Positions 55,677 to 64,000 of a stretch of 64,000 nucleotides of DNA are shown one piece after another. Source of the DNA: Pseudomonas duriflava. GTDB taxonomy: Bacteria > Pseudomonadota > Gammaproteobacteria > Pseudomonadales > Pseudomonadaceae. The number at the start of each line of letters is the position of its first letter. The first letter of the stretch is position 1. The stretch covers positions 62,001-126,000 of the forward strand of contig NZ_VLKY01000005.1 of NCBI RefSeq assembly GCF_007830155.1, written 5' to 3'. A program made the position numbers and the translations under genes. Under the pieces are notes generated by a model. It worked only from the letters and a program-made list of their open reading frames with translations, did no database searches and had not been told where the DNA came from.

Positions 55677-57164
55677 TTACTGTTTAGGTTGGTTAACTGG
55701 CGTTAACTCAGTCGTTTCGAGCCATCCGCCTCCAAGGGCCTTGTACAACGTTACAGTACTAACCAGTTGATTAAGCCGGTCCGTCAGCAACTGCTCCTGA
55801 GCTGTGTACAACGAACGCTGTGCGTCGAGCACCGTCAGATAGTCATCGATGCCTTGGCGATAACGCTTGTCAGCCAGGTCATAGTATTCCTGGCTAGCCT
55901 TTACCAGATCACGCTGGGCCTGTAACTGATCGTCATACGTACCCTGTGCGGCTAGAGCATCAGATACCTCACGGAAAGCCGTCTGGATAGTACCTTCATA
56001 AGCTGCCACATTGATATCCTTCTGGATCTTAGCGGCATCCAGGCTGGCTTTGAGACTGCCTGCGGTAAAGATCGGAATATTGATGCTCGGCGCAAAGGTC
56101 CAGTAGCCTGAGTGAGGCTCGAACAATCCTGACAATTCACTGCTTCCCGTACCACCCTGTGCTGTCAGGCTGATGCTTGGAAAGAATGCAGCGCGGGCCG
56201 CACCAATATTCGCATTGGCAGCCTTGAGATTGAGTTCGGCCTGGAGAATATCCGGACGGCGTTGCAGCAAGTTGGATGGTAAGCCTGCCGGCAGCGGTGC
56301 GAGCAGATCCGAATCGTTCAGATCCTTATCCTTTGCCAGGTCGCTAGGCAAGGGAGCTCCCAACAGCAGAGTTAGAGCATTGCGGTCCTGCGCTTCCTGA
56401 CGGGTATATTGCGCCAGATTGGCACGTGCCCCTTCCAGCGCGGTCCGCGCCTGACGCAAATCCAGGCCACTGCCTGCGCCGTGCTCCAGCAGGCTTCGAG
56501 TCAGGTCATAAGAGCGCTGATAGGCCTGCAGGGTATCGCGTGTCAGCTGCAGCATGTGCTGATCGGTCAGCCATGTGAAATAGGCATTGGCCACCTCCGA
56601 GATCAAGGTGATTTGCGTGCTGCGCTGCGCCTCGGCCGTCGCGAAGTAAGACTGCAACGCCTGCTCACTCAAGCTCCTCAAACGCCCAAACAGGTCAAGC
56701 TCGTAAGAGGTGACTCCAAGCGTAACTGTGTACTGACTCCCAATAGAGCCACTCGAAGAGCTCTGCCCCGTCAGGATTTGCTGAATCGCCGACATAGTAC
56801 TCATATCGGCCGGTGTGCGCGATCGCGTACCGTTACCGTTTACGCCGATCTGTGGAAACAGATCAGCCCGCTGGATACGGTACTGCGCTTGATACAACTG
56901 CACATTAAGCGCTGCCTGCCGCAGATCACGGTTGTTTTCAAGCGCAATCTGGATCAGTTGCTGCAGGCGTCGGTCGTTATAGAACTCTCGCCAGCCGATG
57001 TCGGCCGTGAGTTTCGACGAGGTGGTGCTGGGGTTGCCCTCATAGGCTTTGCCTTGCGGCCAGGTATTCTCGATTGGAGCGGCAGGCCGCTCGTAATCGG
57101 GTATTAGCGAACAGCCTGAGAGCAACGCGGCACCGATACCAAGGGAAATAAGCGACTTCTTCAT
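55677..57164 (-). CDS. oprM: Outer-membrane efflux channel, OprM/TtgC family
   Basis: This 495-residue TolC-like lipoprotein forms the outer-membrane channel of an RND pump. The signal peptide [18 protein letters not shown] has the lipid-attachment Cys. The two repeated outer-membrane efflux domains include [25 protein letters not shown] and the later [17 protein letters not shown] region. The start ATG 57164 is favoured over a TTG nine bases upstream by the lipoprotein N-terminus. It begins 5 bp after the stop of the RND gene, in an operon with it. Confidence 0.94.
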   Translation of the reverse strand: MKKSLISLGIGAALLSGCSLIPDYERPAAPIENTWPQGKAYEGNPSTTSSKLTADIGWREFYNDRRLQQLIQIALENNRDLRQAALNVQLYQAQYRIQRADLFPQIGVNGNGTRSRTPADMSTMSAIQQILTGQSSSSGSIGSQYTVTLGVTSYELDLFGRLRSLSEQALQSYFATAEAQRSTQITLISEVANAYFTWLTDQHMLQLTRDTLQAYQRSYDLTRSLLEHGAGSGLDLRQARTALEGARANLAQYTRQEAQDRNALTLLLGAPLPSDLAKDKDLNDSDLLAPLPAGLPSNLLQRRPDILQAELNLKAANANIGAARAAFFPSISLTAQGGTGSSELSGLFEPHSGYWTFAPSINIPIFTAGSLKASLDAAKIQKDINVAAYEGTIQTAFREVSDALAAQGTYDDQLQAQRDLVKASQEYYDLADKRYRQGIDDYLTVLDAQRSLYTAQEQLLTDRLNQLVSTVTLYKALGGGWLETTELTPVNQPKQ

Positions 57165-57169
57165 GATGC

Positions 57170-60100
57170 TCAATGTCCTTTTCCGGTACCCGATTCCTGC
57201 TCGCGGGTCTTGGCATCCTTGAACAGGCTGCTGACCACGACGTAGAACATCGGAATCCAGAAGATTGCTAGTACAGTGGCGCTCAACATGCCGCCCAGTA
57301 CACCGGTACCAACGGCATGTTGACTGCCCGAGCTGGCACCATTGGAAATCACTAGGGGTAAAACCCCAAGCATAAAGGCCAGCGAGGTCATGATGATCGG
57401 GCGCAGACGCATCCGTGCCGCCTCTACCGCTGCCTCGACAATGTTCTTGCCGCCTTCATGCAGCTCCTTGGCGAATTCCACGATCAGAATGGCGTTCTTT
57501 GCTGACAGGCCAACCGTAGTCAACAAGCCTACCTGGAAGAACACATCGTTAGACAAGCCGCGGAAGTAGGTAGCCAGTAGCGCACCGATAACGCCCAGCG
57601 GCACGACGAGAATGACGGCGATCGGAATCGACCAGCTTTCGTATAGCGCTGCAAGACAAAGGAAAACCACAATCAGCGACAGGGCATAAAGCGCAGGCGC
57701 TTGCGAGCCCGACAAGCGCTCCTCATAAGAGATACCTGTCCAGGCAACACTAAAGCCTTGCGGCAACTGCCGGGCCATGTTCTCGATTTCGGTCATGGCA
57801 TCGCCAGTACTATAGCCCGGCGCTGGGGAACCCTGGATTTCCACAGCCGAAACACCGTTGTAACGTTCCAGCTTGGGAGAGCCATAAACCCATTCACCTG
57901 TAGCAAAGGCCGAAACCGGAACCATTTCACCCTGACTGTTTCGCACATACCACTTGCCGAAATCCTCAGGATTCATGCGGGCATCGGCTTCACCCTGCAC
58001 GTAGACACGCTTAACCCGGCCACGATCAATAAAGTCATTCACATAGCTGGAAGCCCAAGCGACTGACAAGGTCTGGTTGATATCACTTTGAGAAAGACCT
58101 AGAGCACGTGCCTTTTCATCATCGATAATCAGCTTGTACTGCGCCTCGTCATTCAGTCCGTTAGGGCGGGTTTGAACCAGCTTTGGATTCTGAGCAGCCA
58201 TACCCAACAGCTGGTTACGTGCCTCCATTAAACGCTCATGGCCAAGGCCCGAGTTGTCTTGCAGATAAAAATCGAAGCCTGTCGCGTTACCTAACTCCAA
58301 TACAGCTGGAGGAACGATCGCAAAGATCATGGCGTCTTTAATCTGGGACAAATAGCCCATTGCCCGCCCAGCTACAGCACTGGCGCGATCTTTGGCATCT
58401 GGTCGCTCACCCCAGGGCTTAAGTTGAACGAATGCTAGACCCGAACTCTGCCCGCGACCGGCAAAGCTGAAGCCATTGACAGTAAACATTGAGCTAACAG
58501 CCGAGCTTTCATTGCTCATGATCATTTCACGCATGCTATCTAGTGCTGCTTGCGTACGCTCCGCTGAGGATCCCGAGGGCGTGGTGACCTGCACGAAGAT
58601 AACGCCTTGGTCCTCATCAGGCAGGAAGGAAGCAGGAATGCGTGTAAACATGAACACCATTCCCACCACAATCACAAGATAGAGCAGTAGGAACGGAACC
58701 TTATGGCGGATCACTACTGCAACGCTACGCTCGTAGCGATTCACGCCACTGTCGAACTTACGATTGAACCACCCGAAGAAGCCACGCTTTTGATGGTGAT
58801 CTTTGCTAACCGGCTTGAGAATCGTTGCACACAAGGCTGGCGTCAGAATCAAGGCTACCAGCACCGACAAGGCCATCGCCGATACAATGGTAATCGAGAA
58901 TTGGCGGTAAATAACTCCAGTAGAGCCGCCAAAGAAGGCCATTGGTACGAATACCGCTGACAGTACCAAAGCAATACCGACCAGAGCTCCTTGAATCTGA
59001 TCCATGGACTTGCGAGTCGCTTCCTTGGGACTAAGCCCCTCCTCGGCCATTACCCGCTCGACGTTTTCCACTACAACGATGGCGTCATCCACCAGCAGAC
59101 CGATCGCCAACACCATCCCGAACATAGTCAGAATATTGATGGTAAAACCGGCTGCCAGCAGGATGCCAAATGTTCCCAGGAGCACGACCGGAACGGCAAT
59201 GGTAGGAATGATCGTGGCTCGGAAGTTCTGTAGGAACAGATACATCACAAGGAATACGAGCAGAATCGCCTCACCCAGTGTTTTTACCACTTCATGGATG
59301 GAGGCACTAACGACCGGACTGGTATCGTACGGATAAACCACTTCCATGCCGGCAGGCATAAAGGGCTTTAGCTGGTCAATGGTCTCGCGTACAGCTTTAG
59401 TAGTATCTAGCAGGTTAGCACCGGTTGCCAGTCGCAACGCCATACCAGAGGCAGGCCTCCCGTTGAACTGAGCATCGATTGAATAACTTTCACCACCTAG
59501 TTCGATTCGCGCAACATCACGAAGACGTACCTGCGAGCCATCTTGATTGACTTTTAAGAAGATATCGCCGAACTGTTCCGGTGTCTCCAGACGGGTACGG
59601 CCAATAATCGTTGCGGTAAGCTGCTGCCCTTTGACAGCGGGCAAGCCGCCCAAGGAGCCCGAGGCCAGCTGAACGTTCTGGGCCTCGATGGCATTAGTCA
59701 CATCGACAGGCGTCAACTGATACTTAACCAGCTTGGACGGATCAAGCCAGATTCGCATGGCATATTGAGAGCCGAAAACCTGGAAGTCACCTACCCCACT
59801 AGTCCGTGCGATTGGGTCACGCATGTTAGAGACGATGTAGTTGGAGAGATCTTCACGGGTCAACGTGCCATCCGTAGCTACCAGGCCCACTACCAGCATG
59901 AAGTTACGCTGATACTTGGCCACTCGTAGCCCTTGCTGCTGCACTTCCTGCGGCAGGAGTGGAGTGGCTAGCTGCAGTTTGTTCTGTACTTGAACCTGGG
60001 CGATATCCGGATCTGTACCCTGGTTAAAGGTCACAATAATGCTCATGCTGCCGTCCGAGTTGGAATCGGACGATATATAGCGCAGGTTATCAATCCCATT

Positions 60101-60307
60101 CATCTGCTGTTCAATAACCTGAACAACAGTATCCTGCACCGTTTGTGCAGATGCTCCTGGATAAGACACCTGAATCGAAACAGCTGGCGCAGCAATATTT
60201 GGATATTGGTTAATAGGCAGGTTGAGAATAGCCAAGCCACCTGCGAGCATAATCACCAGGGCAAGTACCCAAGCAAAAATGGGCCGATCAATGAAAAATC
60301 GTGACAT
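57170..60307 (-). CDS. mexB: RND multidrug efflux transporter, MexB/TtgB/AcrB family
   Basis: This 1045-residue inner-membrane pump has the hydrophobe/amphiphile efflux layout: twelve TM helices and two large periplasmic loops. It begins [24 protein letters not shown]. The proton-relay Asp pair is in [24 protein letters not shown], with a Lys expected in TM10. The C-terminus ends in a charged tail. It drives export of solvents, dyes and antibiotics together with the adaptor upstream and OprM downstream. The gap to the adaptor gene is 14 bp. Confidence 0.96.
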   Translation of the reverse strand: MSRFFIDRPIFAWVLALVIMLAGGLAILNLPINQYPNIAAPAVSIQVSYPGASAQTVQDTVVQVIEQQMNGIDNLRYISSDSNSDGSMSIIVTFNQGTDPDIAQVQVQNKLQLATPLLPQEVQQQGLRVAKYQRNFMLVVGLVATDGTLTREDLSNYIVSNMRDPIARTSGVGDFQVFGSQYAMRIWLDPSKLVKYQLTPVDVTNAIEAQNVQLASGSLGGLPAVKGQQLTATIIGRTRLETPEQFGDIFLKVNQDGSQVRLRDVARIELGGESYSIDAQFNGRPASGMALRLATGANLLDTTKAVRETIDQLKPFMPAGMEVVYPYDTSPVVSASIHEVVKTLGEAILLVFLVMYLFLQNFRATIIPTIAVPVVLLGTFGILLAAGFTINILTMFGMVLAIGLLVDDAIVVVENVERVMAEEGLSPKEATRKSMDQIQGALVGIALVLSAVFVPMAFFGGSTGVIYRQFSITIVSAMALSVLVALILTPALCATILKPVSKDHHQKRGFFGWFNRKFDSGVNRYERSVAVVIRHKVPFLLLYLVIVVGMVFMFTRIPASFLPDEDQGVIFVQVTTPSGSSAERTQAALDSMREMIMSNESSAVSSMFTVNGFSFAGRGQSSGLAFVQLKPWGERPDAKDRASAVAGRAMGYLSQIKDAMIFAIVPPAVLELGNATGFDFYLQDNSGLGHERLMEARNQLLGMAAQNPKLVQTRPNGLNDEAQYKLIIDDEKARALGLSQSDINQTLSVAWASSYVNDFIDRGRVKRVYVQGEADARMNPEDFGKWYVRNSQGEMVPVSAFATGEWVYGSPKLERYNGVSAVEIQGSPAPGYSTGDAMTEIENMARQLPQGFSVAWTGISYEERLSGSQAPALYALSLIVVFLCLAALYESWSIPIAVILVVPLGVIGALLATYFRGLSNDVFFQVGLLTTVGLSAKNAILIVEFAKELHEGGKNIVEAAVEAARMRLRPIIMTSLAFMLGVLPLVISNGASSGSQHAVGTGVLGGMLSATVLAIFWIPMFYVVVSSLFKDAKTREQESGTGKGH

Positions 60308-60321
60308 TTAAAACGGCTCCC

Positions 60322-61536
60322 TTATTGACGATCGCCAGCAGAATTACCTTGCTGTGCAGCCGTCCCGGGATTATCAGGGCTCACATTGGTAGCCGGCTTG
60401 GTTGTCACCTCGACCCCTGGACGAATTCTTTGCAGTCCTTCGGTAATCATGCGATCACCCTCCTTGAGGCCGTCACTGATAAGCCAGTTGCTGCCAACGG
60501 TGCGTTCGGTTTTGAGGACACGCAGCTCAACCTTATTGTCCTGATTGACCACCATGGCCACAGCGTTCCCTTTAATGTCATGCGAGACGCCTTGCTGAGG
60601 AGCCAGAATACCGGTTTGACGTACACCTTCCTGCAGCTGGGCGCGCACGAACATACCCGGCAAAAGTAACCGCTCGGGATTGGGGAATTCGGCACGAATC
60701 GTAACGGAGCCGGTGCCTTGATCGACCGATACTTCAGCAAACTGCAATTTTCCCGGGTATTGGTATTCGCTGCCATCCTCAAGCATCAGTTTGACCTGCG
60801 CAGTATCCTCGGCCACTCGCTTGATCAGCCCACTGTCGAGTTCACGTCGCAAGCGCAGCATTTCGGCGCTGGATTGAGTTACGTCCACATAGATAGGATC
60901 GAGCTGGTTGATTGTTGCCAGTGCTGTCGTCTGGCCCGCGCTTACAAGCGCGCCTTCGGTAACAATCGAACGGCTGATCCGGCCAGAAATCGGTGCAGTA
61001 ACCTTGGTATAGGCTAGATTAATTTCGGCATTACGCAGATCCGCCCTGGCCATTTCGACCTGGGCCTCGTTCTGCTTGAGCGTGGCCTGGGCATCGTCGG
61101 CTTCCTGCTGGCTGATCGCCTCGTCCTTGACCAAGGCCGCATAGCGCTGCGCCTTCAAGCGGTTGGACGCTAGGGTAGACTGAGCCTGGGCCAAGGTGGC
61201 CTTGGCTGCGTTAACGCTGGCTTCGTAGGTACGCGGGTCAATCTGATAGAGCTGCTGCCCAGCCTTGACTTCCGAACCTTCCTTAAATAAGCGCTTCAAC
61301 AAAATGCCGCTCACCTGCGGCCGTACCTCCGCGACCCGGAAGGCCGTAGTACGTCCTGGTAACTCGGTCGTAAGTGTTACAGGCTGCTCCTTGATCGTAA
61401 CAACCCCCACCTCGATAGTCTGTGGTTGCTGTTGGGCTTGACCCTGCTGTTCTTCCTGCTTACCGCAGCCGATAAGCGTCAGGGTCGCCACTAATAGAGC
61501 AGAGACGACATGAGCATGCGCCGACTTGATGTGCAT
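60322..61536 (-). CDS. mexA: RND efflux periplasmic adaptor, MexA/TtgA/AcrA family
   Basis: This 404-residue membrane-fusion lipoprotein links pump and channel. From ATG 61536 it starts MHIKSAHAHVVSALLVATLTLIGC, with the lipobox Cys. The barrel-sandwich lipoyl halves are VRPQVSGILLKRLFKEG and TKVTAPISGRISRS, separated by a helical hairpin rich in Ala/Gln. AAGGA lies 9 bases upstream of 61536, which favours this start over an upstream in-frame codon at 61560. A TtgR-type operator and promoter are about 90 bp upstream. It is the first gene of the efflux operon. Confidence 0.95.
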   Translation of the reverse strand: MHIKSAHAHVVSALLVATLTLIGCGKQEEQQGQAQQQPQTIEVGVVTIKEQPVTLTTELPGRTTAFRVAEVRPQVSGILLKRLFKEGSEVKAGQQLYQIDPRTYEASVNAAKATLAQAQSTLASNRLKAQRYAALVKDEAISQQEADDAQATLKQNEAQVEMARADLRNAEINLAYTKVTAPISGRISRSIVTEGALVSAGQTTALATINQLDPIYVDVTQSSAEMLRLRRELDSGLIKRVAEDTAQVKLMLEDGSEYQYPGKLQFAEVSVDQGTGSVTIRAEFPNPERLLLPGMFVRAQLQEGVRQTGILAPQQGVSHDIKGNAVAMVVNQDNKVELRVLKTERTVGSNWLISDGLKEGDRMITEGLQRIRPGVEVTTKPATNVSPDNPGTAAQQGNSAGDRQ

Positions 61537-61628
61537 ATCGGAGTCCTTGAACAAAACCAAACGAATAAGAGCTAGGCAACGCGACGCTTCGCGACCGCAT
61601 TATTTCTGGCAGATAAATTGAATTCGCC

Positions 61629-61660
61629 AATATACTTACATACATGTTTGTTTGTAAACA
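61629..61660 (-). promoter_or_regulatory. TtgR-like operator overlapping the mexAB-oprM promoter
   Basis: On the minus strand TTTACA (-35) and TATATT (-10) are spaced by 18 bases. The spacer contains TTACAAACA-AACA-TGTATGTAA, an imperfect inverted repeat that from memory closely resembles the Pseudomonas putida TtgR operator before ttgABC. A repressor bound here would occlude RNA polymerase. The promoter lies about 90 bp before the mexA start. Confidence 0.7.
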
Positions 61661-61910
61661 GCTTTAGCTACCTTGTTTATATTCCGAACCTTCCTCACCA
61701 CAACGTTACTTCTTAACAACACAGCACTCACTGTTACTGCCTACATAGGCAGCTTAAGGCAGACAATGGCTGGCCGGTCTCGTTTCCTCCTGAACTGCAT
61801 CGAAATCAAGCCAGGGAAGGATTTACTCATATAAGACGTTAACAATATGGAATAAGTATGAATTTACGCGCATAAGTCATGGCCTCGTTTAGGCTGCATT
61901 TATTAAGCTC

Positions 61911-61942
61911 AAAAAAAACGCAGCCGAAGCTGCGCTTTTTTT
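61911..61942. terminator. Bidirectional terminator after yceI
   Basis: CGCAGC (61919-61924) and GCTGCG (61929-61934) with CGAA tetraloop are flanked by eight A and seven T. It ends 14 bp before the yceI stop, so it terminates yceI on the minus strand. Confidence 0.92.
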
Positions 61943-61956
61943 CAGATCATCATTGC

Positions 61957-62535
61957 TTACTGGCGTACACCTTCCACCGACAGCATGAGTTCGACCTCCT
62001 GAGAGGCAGGGCCTAAATCGCGCTGAATGTTAAAGTCCTTGAGCTTAAGCTTGGTCGTACCTTCAAAACCGGCACGATAACCGCCCCATGGATCCTTACC
62101 CTGCCCCATTAGCGTAGCCTTGATGACTACAGGTTTGGTTACGCCATTCAAGGTCAGGTTACCTTCGATATCGGCTGTCTTGTCACCCGTCGAAGTGATT
62201 TTGGTGGACTCGAACGTAGCAGTCGGATGCGCCGATACATTCAGGAAATCCGCACTGCGCAGATGTTTGTCACGCTCAGCGTGATTGGTATCAACGCTAT
62301 CGGTTTTAATTGTGACGCTAACCTTGTCAGCGGCAGGGTTCTTCTCGTCATACGTGAAGCGGCCGTCAAAGTCGTTGAACGTACCATACAGCCAGCTATA
62401 ACCCAGGTGCTGGATACGGAATTGAATGAAGGCATGCTGGCCTTCCTTGTCAATCTTATAGTCCGCAGCCATGGCGTGGCCAGCAGATAACAGGGCACCG
62501 CCCAGTGCTAGTGCCGCGAATGTTTTCTTCAGCAT
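61957..62535 (-). CDS. yceI: YceI family periplasmic protein
   Basis: This 192-residue exported protein starts [23 protein letters not shown], a clear signal peptide, with AGGAGAG upstream of 62535. The mature part is a YceI lipocalin-like beta-barrel ([20 protein letters not shown] near its start, [21 protein letters not shown] and the final [10 protein letters not shown] strand). Family members bind long isoprenoids such as polyprenyl quinone precursors. It follows a cytochrome b561 gene, a common pairing, and the two are probably cotranscribed. Confidence 0.93.
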   Translation of the reverse strand: MLKKTFAALALGGALLSAGHAMAADYKIDKEGQHAFIQFRIQHLGYSWLYGTFNDFDGRFTYDEKNPAADKVSVTIKTDSVDTNHAERDKHLRSADFLNVSAHPTATFESTKITSTGDKTADIEGNLTLNGVTKPVVIKATLMGQGKDPWGGYRAGFEGTTKLKLKDFNIQRDLGPASQEVELMLSVEGVRQ

Positions 62536-62563
62536 TGCCTTTCTCTCCTGTTTAACGTGAGGG

Positions 62564-63112
62564 TTACGTTCGCGCACGACCCAACATTTTCAATAACGTA
62601 GTGTCGCGATCGATAAAGTGATGCTTGAGCGCAGCCAGCATGTGCAGCGCACTGAGTATGATTAGAGTCCAGGCAAGCCATAGATGTACAACGCCCGCCT
62701 GATCAGCTTGATCCCGCCATCCGTACAGCGTTGCCGGAACCTCAAACCAGCCGAAGACACTGATGGGCTGTCCTTCGGCTGTGGAAATAAGATATCCCGC
62801 TATCATTACGCCCAGCATGAGCGCATACAGAACAAAATGACCAACCTTGGCAACCCGTCGCGTTAGAACACTGCCTTCGACAGGCGGTGGAGCACTGACA
62901 AAACGCCAGACGATACGCAATATCAAGGTAATCAACAGCAAAATGCCGATTCCCTTGTGCAATTCGGGCGCACGGTGATACCACGGACTGTAATAATCCA
63001 ACTCTCGCATCCATAAGCCCAGCCAGAACAAGGCGACGATAGCTATAGCCATGATCCAGTGTGTCACGACGCTAACCAAACCATAACGGTTCTTTTCGTT
63101 ACGCCATCCCAT
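62564..63112 (-). CDS. cybB: Cytochrome b561
   Basis: This 182-residue di-heme membrane protein has four TM helices and His residues suited to heme ligation: [19 protein letters not shown], the [13 protein letters not shown] segment, [17 protein letters not shown] and [16 protein letters not shown]. The family transfers electrons between ubiquinol and superoxide or other acceptors in the inner membrane. ATG 63112 ([11 protein letters not shown]) is preferred to a GTG three codons upstream. It lies 28 bp before yceI on the same strand. Confidence 0.92.
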   Translation of the reverse strand: MGWRNEKNRYGLVSVVTHWIMAIAIVALFWLGLWMRELDYYSPWYHRAPELHKGIGILLLITLILRIVWRFVSAPPPVEGSVLTRRVAKVGHFVLYALMLGVMIAGYLISTAEGQPISVFGWFEVPATLYGWRDQADQAGVVHLWLAWTLIILSALHMLAALKHHFIDRDTTLLKMLGRART

Positions 63113-63270
63113 GGGTACCACCCTTACTTTTTGCTTGCGGCAAGCCTAACTGTAAACGTATCGAATGAAAGCGGAAAAACTCGTTAGAATTAATCCAAAT
63201 ATTCGATGAAAAAAGAGGCTACCAAGAAGATGGCTGGTAAATGCTTGCAGGAGGTGGCATGAAGAGAGAG

Positions 63271-63297
63271 AAACCGCCTACTCAAACGTAGGCGGCT
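63271..63297 (-). terminator. Terminator of the amine oxidase gene
   Basis: On the minus strand CCGCCTAC and GTAGGCGG (63288-63295 and 63274-63281) form a perfect 8-bp stem with a 6-base loop, followed by TTTCTCTCTC. It lies 16 bp downstream of the amine oxidase stop. Confidence 0.8.
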
Positions 63298-63312
63298 GAA
63301 ACAATCAGTAAA

Positions 63313-64000
63313 TCAGTTGCGCCAGAACAACAGGCGGGAAAAGAAGCCCTTTTTTTCACCATTAGCGTTGACTAGCGTTGGAATGGCCTCTGGTTTCTTA
63401 CTTTCTGCCTGCTTATCCGGCACGCTCACTACTTTGCCAGCAGCCAAGTCAGTAATTTGTCTAGCCGCCCGCTGCCCACTGGCCAATGCTCCCTCAAGCG
63501 TACCGGGGTACAAGGCATCAGTATGCTCACCAGCAAAGACGATGCGCCCTTGAGGTTGCTCCCACACGCGCCAGAAGCGGCTGACTTGCCCAGGCCCATA
63601 GGCTAGGTAGGAACCACCTACACCAGGATCGGTACTGTAGCGACGTACCTCATAGCCGGAAAACGCACCACGCGCCTTGGGATAAAAAGTATTGAAGCGG
63701 ATCAATACCTGATCGACCAACTGGCGATCGCTAAAGGCTTGCATGACGCGTGCATTGTCACCCGACAGGTTGATCAATACATTCGCCCCACCTTTTACGG
63801 CCGGTTCGATCCAAAGCATGCCCAGGCCCTGATCACTAAAGATCTCTCCAGAAAGCCGCGCCTTGCTGTCCCACACGGGCGTCTTGAACTTCAAGAGAAT
63901 CTGGTCGCGCCATCCATAGTTGGTACCTTTGATGGCAGCTTTCCGGGCATCGCTCAGCTCAGGAGTCAACTGAATGTTGCCCAACGCACGCAACGGTACA
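63313..64000 (-). CDS. Flavin-containing amine oxidase (partial, N-terminus beyond the window)
   Basis: The frame is open to the right edge, and the visible ~229 residues are the C-terminal part of an FAD-dependent amine oxidoreductase. The FAD-closing motif is RIVFAGEHTDALYPGTLEGALASGQRAARQI, and the middle strand VLINLSGDNARV is family-like. Residues before the TTG at 63993 continue in frame (V-P-L-R-A-L), so that codon is not the start. Monoamine oxidase, polyamine oxidase and tryptophan monooxygenase share this fold; the substrate cannot be told from this part. A Lys/Asn-rich C-terminal extension follows the flavin domain. Confidence 0.88.
   Translation of the reverse strand, partial: VPLRALGNIQLTPELSDARKAAIKGTNYGWRDQILLKFKTPVWDSKARLSGEIFSDQGLGMLWIEPAVKGGANVLINLSGDNARVMQAFSDRQLVDQVLIRFNTFYPKARGAFSGYEVRRYSTDPGVGGSYLAYGPGQVSRFWRVWEQPQGRIVFAGEHTDALYPGTLEGALASGQRAARQITDLAAGKVVSVPDKQAESKKPEAIPTLVNANGEKKGFFSRLLFWRN

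Larger units (their letters stand above)
61537..61956. other. Upstream region of efflux operon, no repressor gene
   Basis: This 420-bp gap holds the efflux promoter and operator (61629-61660) and a terminator for yceI (61911-61942). I looked for a divergent tetR/marR-type gene, as normally found here in Pseudomonas, and found no open frame of repressor length or sequence. The middle part shows nothing recognisable. Confidence 0.7.

Noticed and set aside
61661-61910. Remnant of a ttgR/mexR repressor upstream of the efflux operon
   Set aside because: I looked in all frames for TetR or MarR helix-turn-helix segments and saw none, so I do not claim a pseudogene.

Overview
The window looks like a chromosomal segment of a Pseudomonas-type gammaproteobacterium. 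The evidence is the gene content: an EstA-type autotransporter esterase, minor-pilin genes fimT/U-pilV-pilW-pilX-pilY1-pilE, a MexAB-OprM/TtgABC-type efflux operon, an S-adenosylhomocysteine (SAH) riboswitch before ahcY and metF, a lipase that closely resembles the Pseudomonas fragi enzyme, and a chemosensory cluster ordered like P. aeruginosa Che2. I found no tRNA, rRNA, CRISPR array, insertion sequence or phage gene. The species is not determined.

Layout. 1-4.7 kb: glycogen breakdown (glgP, glgX, minus strand). 4.9-11 kb, minus strand: estA, mutM, an HDOD protein and a secreted GH3 glycosidase. 11.3-19.5 kb: mixed housekeeping and accessory genes (RlmI-like methyltransferase, AEC carrier, YegD-type Hsp70, GyrI-like protein, orphan PAAR tip protein, AmiC-type amidase, lipase, OsmE lipoprotein, Mut7-C RNase-fold protein). 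19.8-33.9 kb, plus strand: a 12-gene chemosensory operon behind a sigma-28-like promoter (MCP, CheY, STAS, CheA, MCP, MCP, CheW, MCP, CheW, CheR, CheD, CheB). 33.9-40.6 kb, minus strand: the type IV minor-pilin operon, followed by an AT-rich non-coding block. 41.6-50.7 kb: ilvD, an APC permease, DedA, NCS2 and NCS1 nucleobase-type transporters, a YfcE-type phosphoesterase and an acyl-CoA thioesterase. 50.9-55.6 kb: SAH riboswitch, ahcY and metF (activated methyl cycle), then an RhlE-type RNA helicase with a long disordered tail. 55.7-61.7 kb: RND efflux operon on the minus strand. 62-64 kb: yceI with cytochrome b561, and a partial flavin amine oxidase cut by the right edge.

The most unusual content is in the chemosensory operon. 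The linker of its CheA carries two adjacent 24-residue motifs resembling MshEN, a cyclic-di-GMP-binding domain of type II secretion and type IV pilus ATPases. The first MCP carries a CheZ-like FQDxxxQ motif, and the operon has no cheZ. Three MCPs end in a GFVRF tail that fits the CheR-docking pentapeptide pattern, one MCP has a duplicated 90-residue HAMP-like unit, and an MCP-CheW pair appears duplicated in tandem. Other points to check are a perfect 20-bp inverted repeat abutting the estA ribosome-binding site, and a TtgR-like operator before the efflux operon with no repressor gene beside it.

Many start codons given here are internal to longer open frames. They were chosen from family N-termini and ribosome-binding sites. 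All family assignments come from reading motifs; no database search was run.
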